In this document: one piece after another, positions 26,340 through 34,437 of the stretch
Numbering within the stretch: the first letter of the stretch is position 1
Layout of the letters: each line of letters begins with the position of its first letter
Source: Oscillospiraceae bacterium
GTDB taxonomy: Bacteria; Bacillota; Clostridia; Oscillospirales; CAG-272
Direction: 5' to 3'
DNA: 64,000 nt
Assembly: GCA_015063905.1 (NCBI GenBank)
Contig: SVTF01000009.1
Span: 1 to 64,000 of the forward strand
Notes under the pieces: generated by a model
The model's database searches: none
What the model was told of the DNA's origin: nothing
What the model saw: only the letters and a program-made list of their open reading frames with translations
Program-made: the position numbers and the translations under genes

Positions 26340-26757
26340 TTTGATTTATCGGGAAGTTAAGGGCGAAGCCGATTGAAAGTTTTTACGTCGCTTTTTTCAA
26401 AAAGCGACCGCTGATCCAACGCGCGGAGCGTTGGTCGCGCCTCGCAAGGCGCGAAACAATCCTCGGCGTTTCTTTTTTGCTAAGCTTTTTTCTTTGCGCC
26501 TGCGGCATCAAAGAAAAAAGCGGACGATGAATTAAGATAGCCTTTGTATCGAAAGGGAAAACCCCCACTTGTGTGTTTTCCCTCTTTTCGCCTTCGGCGA
26601 AAATTCACCCTTTCGTGGCGCTTTCGAACGATAAGGGAGTTTCGCCTCTGCGGAGGCGACAAGGGCTCCGCGCCCTTGACTGGCGCCACCTTTTGAAAAA
26701 GGTGGACGAAAACTTTCGCCTTTGGTCGGTCTTAACTCAGCGCTAAATCCCAATTTG
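26340..26757. repeat. hairpin-array intergenic element (copy 1)
   Basis: About 420 bases without a credible gene hold a row of short perfect hairpins: GCTTTTTTCAAAAAGC, CCAACGCGCGGAGCGTTGG, GCGCCTCGCAAGGCGC, TCGCCTTCGGCGA, GTTTCGCCTCTGCGGAGGCGAC-like, AAGGGCTCCGCGCCCTT and CCACCTTTTGAAAAAGGTGG. The part at about 26430-26480 recurs in inverted orientation at 53871-53985. Short open frames in it are by-products of the palindromes. This looks like a dispersed palindromic repeat family. Confidence 0.7.
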
Positions 26758-27504
26758 TCAATATTTCAGTATCATTTTTCTATAAGAGAGGGGGGTATAA
26801 CCCGTTCTTTTTTTGAAGACACGGGCGAAATAGTTATAGTCGTTAAAGCCCACGAGCTCGGCGACAGTAACGAGGGCGGTAGTTTGCGCCATGAGCAGCT
26901 TTTTGGCTTCTTCGATGCGCTTATCTATGAGGAAGTCGATAATTGAGCGTCCGACTTCACGTTTGAACACGGCATCGCAGTAGACTGGGGAAAAATAAGT
27001 CGTGGCGGCGACGTCGTCAAGCGTTATGCGCGAGGCGTAGTTTTTGTTGACATAGGACATTATGTTTCGTGTTAGGGGACTGAGATTTTGCATTTTGACT
27101 CTATCCTCAAGAAGCGCAAGTATACAGGCAAGCAGATGACCGATCTTTTCCTCGTTGTCGGGATAATATCTACTGTTCATTTTGTCGAGCGCGGCGATCA
27201 GCAAAAGCTCCTCGCTATGAACTGCGCTTTTGATGAGCGAGGGCAGGCGCACTTTGCCGTTCGGCTCAAAATTGAAGCTGACGTAATCGCAAGGCTTATC
27301 GGATTTTTCGCGTGCGCGCAGACGGCCGGTTTCGATAAAGACGGCGTCGCCGTCGTCAAGCGGGGTATGAGTGCCGTCAACGTAGTAGTCAAGATGTCCC
27401 TTTATTACCACGGTCAGCTCGCAATAGGGTGAAATTTGAGCGTGGATGGCGGAGGCAGGAGTATTAAGATTGTGACGTGAATATATCAGTTTTAGATCTC
27501 TCAT
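26758..27504 (-). CDS. AraC family regulator
   Basis: A 248-residue regulator. Residues ~1-85 are a cupin-like sensing domain (HAQISPYCELTVVIKGHLDYYVDG) and ~145-245 an AraC DNA-binding domain with two helix-turn-helix units (ITLDDVAATTYFSPVYCDAVFK; VAELVGFNDYNYFARVFKKRTGYTPLSYRK). It is transcribed away from the isomerase/dehydrogenase operon and very likely activates it in response to the substrate. The ATG at 27504 has no clear ribosome site within 15 bases, so the message may be leaderless or weakly translated. Confidence 0.92.
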   Translation of the reverse strand: MRDLKLIYSRHNLNTPASAIHAQISPYCELTVVIKGHLDYYVDGTHTPLDDGDAVFIETGRLRAREKSDKPCDYVSFNFEPNGKVRLPSLIKSAVHSEELLLIAALDKMNSRYYPDNEEKIGHLLACILALLEDRVKMQNLSPLTRNIMSYVNKNYASRITLDDVAATTYFSPVYCDAVFKREVGRSIIDFLIDKRIEEAKKLLMAQTTALVTVAELVGFNDYNYFARVFKKRTGYTPLSYRKMILKY

Positions 27505-27512
27505 ATTAAGAT

Positions 27513-27575
27513 AATGCTATAAATCTCCCGATAAATTAAAATTATGCATTTATTTTTATTAAAAAAATGCTATAA
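27513..27575. promoter_or_regulatory. AraC-type direct-repeat operators and activator-dependent promoter
   Basis: AATGCTATAA occurs twice in the same direction, at 27513-27522 and 27566-27575, 53 bp (five helical turns) apart, between the divergent genes. The second copy contains the -10 box TATAAT (27571-27576) of the operon and is part of a near-palindrome ATGCTATAATTATATTAGCAT-like. No good -35 box is present, as expected for an activator-dependent promoter. Confidence 0.55.
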
Positions 27576-27622
27576 TTATATTAGCATATAAAAAACTAAA
27601 AGTCAATAGGGAGGTAAAAATT

Positions 27623-28477
27623 ATGATAAGACTTGCAGCCTTTGCCGACGAAGCGGACAGCAGAGTTGAAGGTCAGATAGAGGCACTCAAGCGAAACGGA
27701 CTTGAATACATCGAGCTTCGCGGACTTGACGGAAGAAATATCGCTACCATAACCGAGGATGAGGCGCGCGCATACGCTAAGACGTATGCCGATGCGGGCA
27801 TCAAGGTCTGGTCGATAGGCTCGCCCATTGGAAAGGTGGATATATCGAGCGATCTTGAGGCGCACAAGAACACACTTCGCCACGTTTGCCGCCTCGCGAA
27901 TATATTTGGCACGGACAAGATCAGAATGTTCAGCTTTTATGGGGCTTACGAGAGCGAGGAAAAGGTGCTCTCTGAGCTTTGCGAGATGGTAAAGATCGCC
28001 GATGAATACGGCGTTAAGCTTTATCACGAAAACGAAAAAGAGATCTTTGGCGACACGCTGGAGCGCGTGCTTAAAATAAGAGACAGTGTTGAGGGACTTT
28101 GCCATATATACGATCCCGCCAACTATCTTGAATGTAAGCAGGATGCCGACGAAACACTTGCAGCCCTGCACGCGACCACCGACTATTTCCACATCAAAGA
28201 CGTAATCTCGGCAACGGGCGAGCTTGTTCCCGCGGGCTTTGGCAACGGAAAGATAGACAAGTTAATCTCTATGATCCCCGAGGATGACGACAAGACGTTG
28301 ACGCTTGAGCCTCATCTGGCGGTGTTTGCGGGATATTCTGAGATAGACAACACCGAAATGAAGAATAAATTCAAATTCAACAGTAATAACGAGGCATTTG
28401 ACGCGGCTGTAAATGCGCTTAAGAGTGTGCTTGAGGCACAAGGGTATAAAAAGGTAGACGGAGGATATGCAAAATGA
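27623..28477 (+). CDS. sugar phosphate isomerase/epimerase family protein (AP2 fold)
   Basis: A 284-residue TIM-barrel protein of the AP-endonuclease-2/xylose-isomerase-like superfamily, with the usual metal-site pattern: Glu in YIELRG, HENEKE, DPANYLE and HIKDV. Members include IolE/IolI, hydroxypyruvate isomerase and sugar epimerases. First gene of an operon: GGGAGG before ATG 27623, and the next gene begins within its stop (ATGATGG). A second enzyme of the same superfamily and a Gfo/Idh/MocA dehydrogenase follow. The exact reaction is unknown. Confidence 0.85.
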   Translation: MIRLAAFADEADSRVEGQIEALKRNGLEYIELRGLDGRNIATITEDEARAYAKTYADAGIKVWSIGSPIGKVDISSDLEAHKNTLRHVCRLANIFGTDKIRMFSFYGAYESEEKVLSELCEMVKIADEYGVKLYHENEKEIFGDTLERVLKIRDSVEGLCHIYDPANYLECKQDADETLAALHATTDYFHIKDVISATGELVPAGFGNGKIDKLISMIPEDDDKTLTLEPHLAVFAGYSEIDNTEMKNKFKFNSNNEAFDAAVNALKSVLEAQGYKKVDGGYAK

Positions 28478-29247
28478 TGGAGTTCGGACTTAATCTTTAT
28501 TCGATCCGCAACCTTATTAAAACAGAGGAGGCGTTTCTTGATACGGCACTCAAGCTAAAGGAAATGGGATATTCCTTCCTTCAGTATTCGGGTGGACCGT
28601 ACGACGCAGACAGGATAGCGAGAGTAAGCGAGAAGAGCGGAATGCCCGTAGTGCTTACGCACGTTCCCACACAGCGCATCGTGGAGGATACAGAGGCTCT
28701 TATGGAGGAGCATGCTCGATTCGGCTGTAAGAACATAGGCCTTGGTGCTATGGACAGAGTGCTTATTCCCAACAAGGAAGCACTCTATGCCGAGATAGCA
28801 AGGTTGGAGTGCGCGGCGCAGAAAATGAGCGAGAAGGGGTATAAATTCTTCTATCATAACCACCATTTCGAGTTTTTCAAGCACGGTGATGTGACCGTTC
28901 TTGATTATATGATAGAAAACGCCCCCCACATCAATTTCACGCTGGACACCTTCTGGGTGCAGTACGGCGGCGCGAGCATCGCGGACACGGTGGACAAGCT
29001 GAAGGGCAGGATTGAGTGCGTGCATCTCAAGGATTATAAGCTGTTTGAGAACAAGGATGCGCTTGCGGGCTTCGAGCCCCGTTTTGCGCCCGTTGGCGAC
29101 GGAACTATTGATTTTAAGGCGCTTATTCCCAAGATGCAGACGGCGGGCGTCAAGTATTTCCTCGTAGAGCAGGATAATGCGGCAGACCTTCCCGATACGC
29201 TCGGTCAGGTCGAGAGAAGCATAAAATACTTAAAGGAGAATTTTTGA
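28474..29247 (+). CDS. second AP2-fold sugar isomerase/epimerase
   Basis: A 257-residue TIM-barrel protein of the same superfamily as its neighbour but clearly different in sequence. Metal ligands are suggested by HNHHFEF, NFTLDTFWVQYGG, ECVHLKDYK and FLVEQDN. It overlaps the upstream gene by four bases (ATGA) and is followed after one base by the dehydrogenase gene, so the three are one unit. Two such enzymes beside a dehydrogenase suggest sequential steps on a keto-sugar or cyclitol. Confidence 0.85.
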   Translation: MMEFGLNLYSIRNLIKTEEAFLDTALKLKEMGYSFLQYSGGPYDADRIARVSEKSGMPVVLTHVPTQRIVEDTEALMEEHARFGCKNIGLGAMDRVLIPNKEALYAEIARLECAAQKMSEKGYKFFYHNHHFEFFKHGDVTVLDYMIENAPHINFTLDTFWVQYGGASIADTVDKLKGRIECVHLKDYKLFENKDALAGFEPRFAPVGDGTIDFKALIPKMQTAGVKYFLVEQDNAADLPDTLGQVERSIKYLKENF

Positions 29248-29248
29248 T

Positions 29249-30418
29249 ATGGCACAGATAAGATACGGAATAATCGGCCTTGGAAACCAAGGATCAACCT
29301 ATATGCTCGGACTTTTTGACAAAGGACAGGCGAAAAATGCGGTCGTTAGCGCGGTTTGCGATATAAACCCTGTAAAGACAGAATCAGTAAAGGCAAAGAC
29401 AGTGAACACCGACGTGGTTTATTTTGATAACTATATAGAAATGCTGGATAGCGGTCTTTGCGACGCGGTGCTTGTTGAGACACCTCACTATCAGCACCCC
29501 GAGATGGTAATCGAATGTCTTAAGAGGGGCATACACGTAATTTGTGAAAAGCCCGCCGGCGTTTATGCAAAGCAAGTCAAGGAAATGAATGCGGTTGCAG
29601 AGAAATCGGGCGCTAAGTTTGGCATGATGTTCAACCAGAGAACCAATTGCGTATATCGCAAGATGCGCGAGCTTATTGCTGCAGGCGAGATAGGCGAGAT
29701 TCAGAGAGTAACGTGGATAATTACCGATTGGTACAGAACGCAATATTATTATGATAGCGGCAACTGGAGAGCAACGTGGGAGGGCGAAGGCGGCGGAGTG
29801 CTATTCAATCAGTGCCCCCATCAGCTCGACCTTGTTCAGTGGGTAGTAGGCAAGCTTCCAAAGTACGTAAGCGGACATTGCCAATACGGTAAATGGCACG
29901 ATATCGAGGTTGAGGACGACGTAACAGCATATTTCGAATATGACAACAGCGCTACGGGAATGTTTATAACGTCCACGGGAGAGACCCCCGGAACCAATCG
30001 CTTTGAGGTTTCGGGTACGGGCGGAAAGCTGCTTTGTGAGAACGACAAGCTCTTCCTTTATAAGAATGCCACCGATAGCATTGAACACGGTAAAACGGTC
30101 AAAAGCGGATTTGCAAAGCCAAAGTGTGAGATCACCGAGGTTGAGACCGACGGACAGAATCCCCAGCACATAGGCATCATCAATAACTTCACAGCAGCGT
30201 TGCTTGGAGAAGAGCCCCTGTTTGTTAAGGGAACGGATGGACTTGCAGGCGTTGAGCTTATGAACGCCATCGAGTATTCGGGTTGGCACGGCGGAGAGCG
30301 CGTTGAGCTGCCCGTCGACGAGGATAAATATCTTGAGGAGCTTACCGAAAAGCGCAAGACCTCGAGATTCAAGAATGTCGTTGAGGCTGCGGCTGCGGAC
30401 ACTGCCGGAACTTATTGA
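29249..30418 (+). CDS. Gfo/Idh/MocA family NAD(P)-dependent dehydrogenase
   Basis: A 389-residue enzyme. The N-terminal Rossmann fold begins RYGIIGLGNQGSTY, with the EKPAG motif (HVICEKPAG) carrying the family's conserved Lys, and the C-terminal alpha/beta domain has a catalytic-type His in NQCPHQLDLVQW. The family oxidises hydroxyls of sugars, cyclitols and glycosides. In known C-glycoside and 3-keto-glycoside pathways such an enzyme makes a 3-keto sugar that an AP2-fold partner then cleaves or isomerises; the same pairing is seen here, but inositol-type catabolism is equally possible. The operon ends in a strong terminator. Confidence 0.88.
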   Translation: MAQIRYGIIGLGNQGSTYMLGLFDKGQAKNAVVSAVCDINPVKTESVKAKTVNTDVVYFDNYIEMLDSGLCDAVLVETPHYQHPEMVIECLKRGIHVICEKPAGVYAKQVKEMNAVAEKSGAKFGMMFNQRTNCVYRKMRELIAAGEIGEIQRVTWIITDWYRTQYYYDSGNWRATWEGEGGGVLFNQCPHQLDLVQWVVGKLPKYVSGHCQYGKWHDIEVEDDVTAYFEYDNSATGMFITSTGETPGTNRFEVSGTGGKLLCENDKLFLYKNATDSIEHGKTVKSGFAKPKCEITEVETDGQNPQHIGIINNFTAALLGEEPLFVKGTDGLAGVELMNAIEYSGWHGGERVELPVDEDKYLEELTEKRKTSRFKNVVEAAAADTAGTY

Positions 30419-30430
30419 TAGACAAAACTC

Positions 30431-30463
30431 AAAAAAGAGAGGAACGGCGTTCCTCTCTTTTTT
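30431..30463. terminator. bidirectional terminator between convergent genes
   Basis: A 15-bp perfect stem (arms 30431-30445 and 30449-30463, loop GGC) with A and T runs on its outer ends. Confidence 0.88.
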
Positions 30464-30469
30464 GGTTAT

Positions 30470-31183
30470 TCAAATATCAAACACAAAATATGCTTGCTCG
30501 CTTTCACACATAGCGGGAAGTGTGACATACTGTATGCCGTCGTATTCGGAGCGCATACCGGGGTGGTAATGCCCTTGAAAGACGGTTTTTACAGTGCCGA
30601 GCTTTGCTATATGCTCTCTTATAGATTGCGCGTTGTAGAGTATGTGGCGATATTCAACAGCGGGGTCGATGTTCTGGTGCAAAAAGAGATAGACTTCCGC
30701 GTTTGTTGATTCCAGCTTGGAGAAAAGCTCGCTTTCATTGGGGAGATACGTGTCCGTCCAATCGCAAAGTCCGGGGCCGTAGTGTCTGCCGTCCTTGAAA
30801 TAGCAAGCGTCAAGAAAAACAAGCAGCTTACCGCCCGTAAAAATATCGTGCGGCGCGTCTATGCCGAGTATGGAGTAAAACTCCTCAGGCTCAAAGGAGC
30901 ATGCGTCGTGATTGCCTAAAAGGCAAACGGTTGGAATATCGACGCTATGTATGACCTCTGCAATTTCTTTCAGGTGCTTAACCGTAAGTCGTCTATCCGC
31001 TTCCGTGTCGATAAGGTCGCCAAGACAAACGATAAGATCACATTTTTCCCTTGAAAAATGACCGTATGCCTCTTTTATCTTTCGTAAAGACATACTGTTA
31101 TACCGTTTTCCGCACGTTATTTCATGAGATGAATAATGCGGATCGGTGTATAATCCAAGTCTGATTTTTGTATCCTTGTTCAT
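30470..31183 (-). CDS. calcineurin-like metallophosphoesterase
   Basis: A 237-residue cytoplasmic protein with the complete metallophosphoesterase set: DPH near the N-terminus, GDLID, GNHD, HQN and GHYH. Such enzymes hydrolyse phosphomonoesters or diesters with two metal ions; the substrate is unknown. Start ATG 31183 follows GGGGGAA. It converges on the dehydrogenase operon and lies 66 bases downstream of the DUF1919-like gene, so the two may be co-transcribed. Confidence 0.88.
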   Translation of the reverse strand: MNKDTKIRLGLYTDPHYSSHEITCGKRYNSMSLRKIKEAYGHFSREKCDLIVCLGDLIDTEADRRLTVKHLKEIAEVIHSVDIPTVCLLGNHDACSFEPEEFYSILGIDAPHDIFTGGKLLVFLDACYFKDGRHYGPGLCDWTDTYLPNESELFSKLESTNAEVYLFLHQNIDPAVEYRHILYNAQSIREHIAKLGTVKTVFQGHYHPGMRSEYDGIQYVTLPAMCESEQAYFVFDI

Positions 31184-31249
31184 GATCTTTCCCCCAATAA
31201 ATTGTACTTTTGGAGTCGCACAGGAGCAAAATCCAAATAACCGTTTGGA

Positions 31250-31897
31250 CTATTTTGAATTCAGGAAGCTTATGTAGTCAAGATCGTCCATATTTCTTGA
31301 AACCGCGAAATCGTGCTTGAATGCAAGTATTTCTCCGGGCTTGTAGTTTTTCTTGCTGAAAACGGGATGGGTTACCATGTCTTTGCATACCAGATCGTTT
31401 TCTTTTGTGATCAAAAGCTTGTTTTTATAGGGGATCTTTTCAAAATTGTCTATATCATCCTGATTCACGCCTGCTGCGATTATCTGCACTATATACAAGT
31501 TGGAGAAATTGACGCGTTGCTTTCTTTCGTTCCATTTTTCCTTAGCTTCTTCAAAGGTCTTGTAGTGCATAAAATTGATTTGGATGGATTTTCCGTCGTG
31601 CTCCAGTTTTCCTATTGGATACGGCTGACCGTGATCCTTTACCTCGTAAAGCTCGGCGGCAAAAAAGCCCTCTAGATCGTTAACAAAAGTCCAAAAATCC
31701 TTTTTGCTGAAAAAGAGATTAATGGTGGGGCTTAAAAATTGCAATCCCAGACTATGATAAACGAACGTTCCAAAACAGTCGCTGGCTATGATTGAAAAGT
31801 TCTCGTTTTTCGGCTGTTTTTTCATTTTTTTGTAATGGATTTTTCGAAAGCCGGACATGAATACCGATGCCAGCTTTTTATAAATGCGTTTTATCAT
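31250..31897 (-). CDS. DUF1919-like protein (polysaccharide-associated)
   Basis: A 215-residue protein with a basic N-terminus (MIKRIYKKLASVF) and the block FSIIASDCFGTFVYHSLGL, which I recognise as the DUF1919 pattern. Members are often found in capsule or exopolysaccharide clusters, some described as acyltransferase- or glycosyltransferase-associated; their reaction is not established. The gene starts at ATG 31897 behind AAAGGAG. No capsule genes surround it here. Confidence 0.65.
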   Translation of the reverse strand: MIKRIYKKLASVFMSGFRKIHYKKMKKQPKNENFSIIASDCFGTFVYHSLGLQFLSPTINLFFSKKDFWTFVNDLEGFFAAELYEVKDHGQPYPIGKLEHDGKSIQINFMHYKTFEEAKEKWNERKQRVNFSNLYIVQIIAAGVNQDDIDNFEKIPYKNKLLITKENDLVCKDMVTHPVFSKKNYKPGEILAFKHDFAVSRNMDDLDYISFLNSK

Positions 31898-32013
31898 AAG
31901 GTCGCTCCTTTATAAACAGATCTGATCGTTTCGTTTGGATAGCCTTGTTTGTATCCCGTGTCATGCTCAAGATAGCCTCCGCGCCGTTGCGCTATCGCTC
32001 AAGACGGTCTGTA

Positions 32014-32040
32014 ACAATGGGGGGACGATCCCCCCATTGT
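32014..32040. repeat. perfect G/C-block hairpin
   Basis: ACAATGGGGGG and CCCCCCATTGT pair over 11 bp around ACGAT. It stands next to a decayed tRNA-Arg fragment; function unknown, possibly a terminator remnant. Confidence 0.6.
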
Positions 32041-32045
32041 TTGTT

Positions 32046-32072
32046 TGGCCTACCCGAACGGATTCTGAACCC
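32046..32072 (-). pseudogene. decayed 3' fragment of tRNA-Arg
   Basis: The first 20 bases are identical to the CCA end, acceptor arm and T-stem of the intact tRNA-Arg 135 bp to the right; then one base is inserted in the T-loop (GTTCAGAATC instead of GTTCGAATC) and similarity fades. Confidence 0.7.
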
Positions 32073-32145
32073 ACAACTCAACTGCGTTGAGTTCACTCGC
32101 TAAAGCGAGTGGCAACGTTCTCTGTACCGATTGAATAGAGCAAAC

Positions 32146-32177
32146 AAAAGAGGCAAGGGACAAGCCCTACCTCTTTT
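32146..32177 (-). terminator. terminator of tRNA-Arg
   Basis: AAAAGAGG and CCTCTTTT pair, with an inner AGGG/CCCT extension; on the minus strand the 3' arm runs into TTTTGTTTG. Confidence 0.65.
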
Positions 32178-32180
32178 ATT

Positions 32181-32257
32181 TGGCCTACCCGAACGGATTC
32201 GAACCGTTGACCTTCAGAGTCGGAGTCTGACGCGCTATCCAGCTGTGCCACGGGTAG
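32181..32257 (-). tRNA. tRNA-Arg, anticodon CCG
   Basis: The acceptor stem is CTACCCG/CGGGTAG, discriminator G, and CCA is encoded (32181-32183). The anticodon stem TCAGA/TCTGA holds the loop CTCCGAC, so the anticodon is CCG (reads CGG). The T-arm contains GGTTCGAATCC. It reads CGG, a codon used only sparingly in these genes. Confidence 0.92.
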
Positions 32258-32275
32258 ATAAATCAATGTTATAAC

Positions 32276-32304
32276 ATTGTAACACAAATTAAAATGATTG
32301 TAAA
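32276..32304 (-). promoter_or_regulatory. promoter of tRNA-Arg
   Basis: Minus-strand TTTACA (32299-32304), 17-bp spacer, TACAAT (32276-32281). Confidence 0.7.
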
Positions 32305-32365
32305 GTCAAAAAGCTGTTTTTTTCAAAAAAGCGCATAAATTTTTTCAAAAAGTTGAAAATAAGTA

Positions 32366-32394
32366 TTGACAACGGTAAAAATTTCTGCTATAAT
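32366..32394 (+). promoter_or_regulatory. promoter of tRNA-Gln
   Basis: TTGACA (32366-32371), 17-bp spacer, TATAAT (32389-32394), a perfect consensus. Confidence 0.9.
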
Positions 32395-32412
32395 AATGAC
32401 CGTTGAAAATAT

Positions 32413-32488
32413 TGGGGCATCGCCAAGCGGTAAGGCAACGGACTCTGACTCCGTCATTACCGGGGTTCGAATCCCTGTGCCCCAGCCA
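32413..32488 (+). tRNA. tRNA-Gln, anticodon CTG
   Basis: The acceptor stem is TGGGGCA/TGCCCCA, discriminator G, with CCA encoded (32486-32488). The anticodon stem ACGGA/TCCGT holds loop CTCTGAC, so the anticodon is CTG (reads CAG). The T-arm is GGGGTTCGAATCCC. Confidence 0.93.
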
Positions 32489-32530
32489 AAAAACAAAAGA
32501 GAGGAACATCGTTCCTCTCTTTTGTTTTTT
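32488..32530 (+). terminator. terminator of tRNA-Gln
   Basis: A 20-bp perfect stem (arms 32488-32507 and 32511-32530, loop ATC) ends in TTTTTTG. Confidence 0.88.
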
Positions 32531-32555
32531 GTTTGGACGAAATGATTCTGAACCC

Positions 32556-32838
32556 CCTCGCAGCATTAGCTGCGATTGTTTTGCGCTAAAAAACCTTTAA
32601 TCAAAATTGAACTTCGGCGCAAAACTAGGGTTCAGAATCCCTGTGCCTCGAACCCCGCGCCGCGCATTGAGTGGTAAAGGATCATAATCCTGTGCCCCTC
32701 GCAGCATTAGCTGCGATTGTTTTGCGCTAAAATCCTTTAATTAAATCTGAACCTCGGCGCAAAACTAGGGTTCAGAATCCCTGTGCCTCGAACCCCGCGC
32801 CGCGCATTGTGTGGTAAAGGTTCAGAGCCCCTGTGCCG
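32556..32838 (+). repeat. two tandem 141-bp units carrying degenerate tRNA 3' ends
   Basis: Unit 1 starts near 32556 and unit 2 near 32697. Each has a hairpin CGCAGCATTAGCTGCG, a second hairpin closed by TTTTGCGC/GCGCAAAA, the phrase GGGTTCAGAATCCCTGTGCC (the tRNA-Gln 3' half with one inserted A), then CTCGAACCCCGCGCCGCGC and GTGGTAAAGG, ending in another weak tRNA-like tail. The rest of 32531-33037 holds no gene: only an inverted GATTCTGAACC at 32544-32554 and the promoter of the next gene. Confidence 0.75.
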
Positions 32839-32947
32839 GTGTCTTCTGGGCTTTTTGTGAATATATGCGAGAGGGGAAAGGTGCTTAATTGCTATGAAAA
32901 ACGGAGTCAAGCTCCAAAAAATAAGATATTGAGTCGATAAAAAATGC

Positions 32948-32976
32948 TTGACTTATTTTTTAAATCGGAGTATAAT
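32948..32976 (+). promoter_or_regulatory. sigma-A promoter of the acidic lipoprotein gene
   Basis: TTGACT (32948-32953), 17-bp spacer, TATAAT (32971-32976). Confidence 0.85.
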
Positions 32977-33037
32977 GGACGTGGTAAAGGATGTCAAATC
33001 TAGAACTGAAATAATTTTATCAAAGGAGATTTAGCAC

Positions 33038-34291
33038 ATGAAAAGTTCATTTGATTTCAGAAGATTTCTTTCTGTTCTCGTTGCGCTTTTGCTTGTTGTG
33101 ACGCTTGTATGCGCTACGGGATGCAGTCTGTTCGAAAAGTCCAAGGACAGAGACAAAGATGATGACGAAAAGGAAGATAAGGCAGACGAGGATGAGGGAG
33201 ACGCCGATTTTATTGACGGTATCGGCGGTGTGTCCGAAACTTACAAGGGTTCGGTTTCCAATGAATCCTATAACTCCGCGGAAGACGCTGCAATGGCGTT
33301 TGTTGAGGTAGAGGTAGCCGGCGATAGCTACGTTTCGTCTATAAACGTTACGTCGGAGGGAGAGCTTTCCAACAAAGAAATAGAAAAGCTTGACCTTCCC
33401 CAAGACGTTCAGGAGGGAATGGTATCTGTTGAAAAGCTTGAGGTAGAGTATTCCCTGGAGGACGAGAGCCTTTGCGCAAACGGCATAGTTGAGCTGAGCG
33501 CGGACAAAACCGATAAGCTCGACAAGACGAAAAAGGTGACCGTTTACGTTATCAAGTACGAATACGATTGGAAGTATTTTACTCCCGCTCCCATAACGGG
33601 CGACACTATCACCAAGAGCTATTATGATTCCGTATTCAACGCCGAGCAGTATAAGAACTGCACGTTCAGCAACACGTCGATGGTTAAAGCAAAGATGACA
33701 GGATCGGGCGAGGGAGAGACCTTCAATACGACTATGGAGACCACGGTGACCCAGCTTATCAAGCATGCCGACAATAAGATATACATGGAGCAGACCATAA
33801 AGTCGGTTATGGACGGCGAAACCGATACGCAGATCCTTTATGCATATATGGAAGAGGTCAACGGTGAGGTTGTTTGCTACGTTAAGACCGATGCCAACGG
33901 CGATTGGTACGAGGGCGATCTTTATACAATCGGTTTCTCAAGCATCGAGGAGCTTACTCCTTTCTATAATCAGTATCTCGACTATACGTACTTTACAAAG
34001 ACCAATTACGGTTTTGCTCTTGAGGATGAAAACGCTGAGCAGTATATGAACGAGGCGCTTTCCGGCATGAGCGGTCTTGGCGGCATGTTTGAAGGCATGA
34101 ATATGGATATTGACATGTTTGCCGAGTATTACGTTTCACAGGGTGTTCTCTCCGGTATCAGAATGGATGCGGATATCAATATGTCTATGTCCGAGGGTGG
34201 CGTGAGCATGAAAATTGAAGAAACTGTTACAGGCAATACGACTTGTACGGATTACGGCACGACCGTTGTTGAAAAGCCCTTTGAGGAATAA
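33038..34291 (+). CDS. acidic lipoprotein, unrecognised
   Basis: A 417-residue lipoprotein: signal peptide with lipobox CATGC (lipid Cys ~29), then a highly charged Lys/Asp/Glu linker (~33-57), then a mixed domain. No family is recognised. The body has a repeated 'TxxETTVT..' beta pattern, and the C-terminal third reads like a LppX/LolA-type or DUF-type beta sheet (ETTVTQLIKHADNKIYMEQT, YAYMEEVNGEVVCYVKTD), i.e. a protein measuring or carrying something on the cell face; this is inference. It has its own promoter and terminator and so stands alone. Confidence 0.85.
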   Translation: MKSSFDFRRFLSVLVALLLVVTLVCATGCSLFEKSKDRDKDDDEKEDKADEDEGDADFIDGIGGVSETYKGSVSNESYNSAEDAAMAFVEVEVAGDSYVSSINVTSEGELSNKEIEKLDLPQDVQEGMVSVEKLEVEYSLEDESLCANGIVELSADKTDKLDKTKKVTVYVIKYEYDWKYFTPAPITGDTITKSYYDSVFNAEQYKNCTFSNTSMVKAKMTGSGEGETFNTTMETTVTQLIKHADNKIYMEQTIKSVMDGETDTQILYAYMEEVNGEVVCYVKTDANGDWYEGDLYTIGFSSIEELTPFYNQYLDYTYFTKTNYGFALEDENAEQYMNEALSGMSGLGGMFEGMNMDIDMFAEYYVSQGVLSGIRMDADINMSMSEGGVSMKIEETVTGNTTCTDYGTTVVEKPFEE

Positions 34292-34323
34292 TTTGAGAAA
34301 TTGAATAATTAAATTGCAAAGCT

Positions 34324-34349
34324 GCCCGACCTTCCAAAGAGGGTCGGGC
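34324..34349 (+). terminator. terminator of the acidic lipoprotein gene
   Basis: An 8-bp stem (GCCCGACC / GGTCGGGC) is followed by GTTTTTT. Confidence 0.85.
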
Positions 34350-34377
34350 GTTTTTTGTTTGAATTATTGAAATTGTA

Positions 34378-34406
34378 TTGAAAAATGATGGCAACCGTGT
34401 TACAAT
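34378..34406 (+). promoter_or_regulatory. promoter of the ABM-domain gene
   Basis: TTGAAA (34378-34383), 17-bp spacer, TACAAT (34401-34406). Confidence 0.7.
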
Positions 34407-34437
34407 TAATTTGCAAATAATTTAAAGGAGATAAATA

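Noticed and set aside
26480..26757. Short open frames on the minus strand in the hairpin-array element
   Set aside because: They are made of palindrome translations (for example SKGGASQGRGAL) and overlap each other in several frames.
32093..32287. 64-codon open frame over tRNA-Arg
   Set aside because: It lies on the tRNA gene and its terminator, and is not a protein gene.
32556..32838. CRISPR-like array
   Set aside because: There are only two units of 141 bp, with no short repeats and variable spacers and no cas genes.
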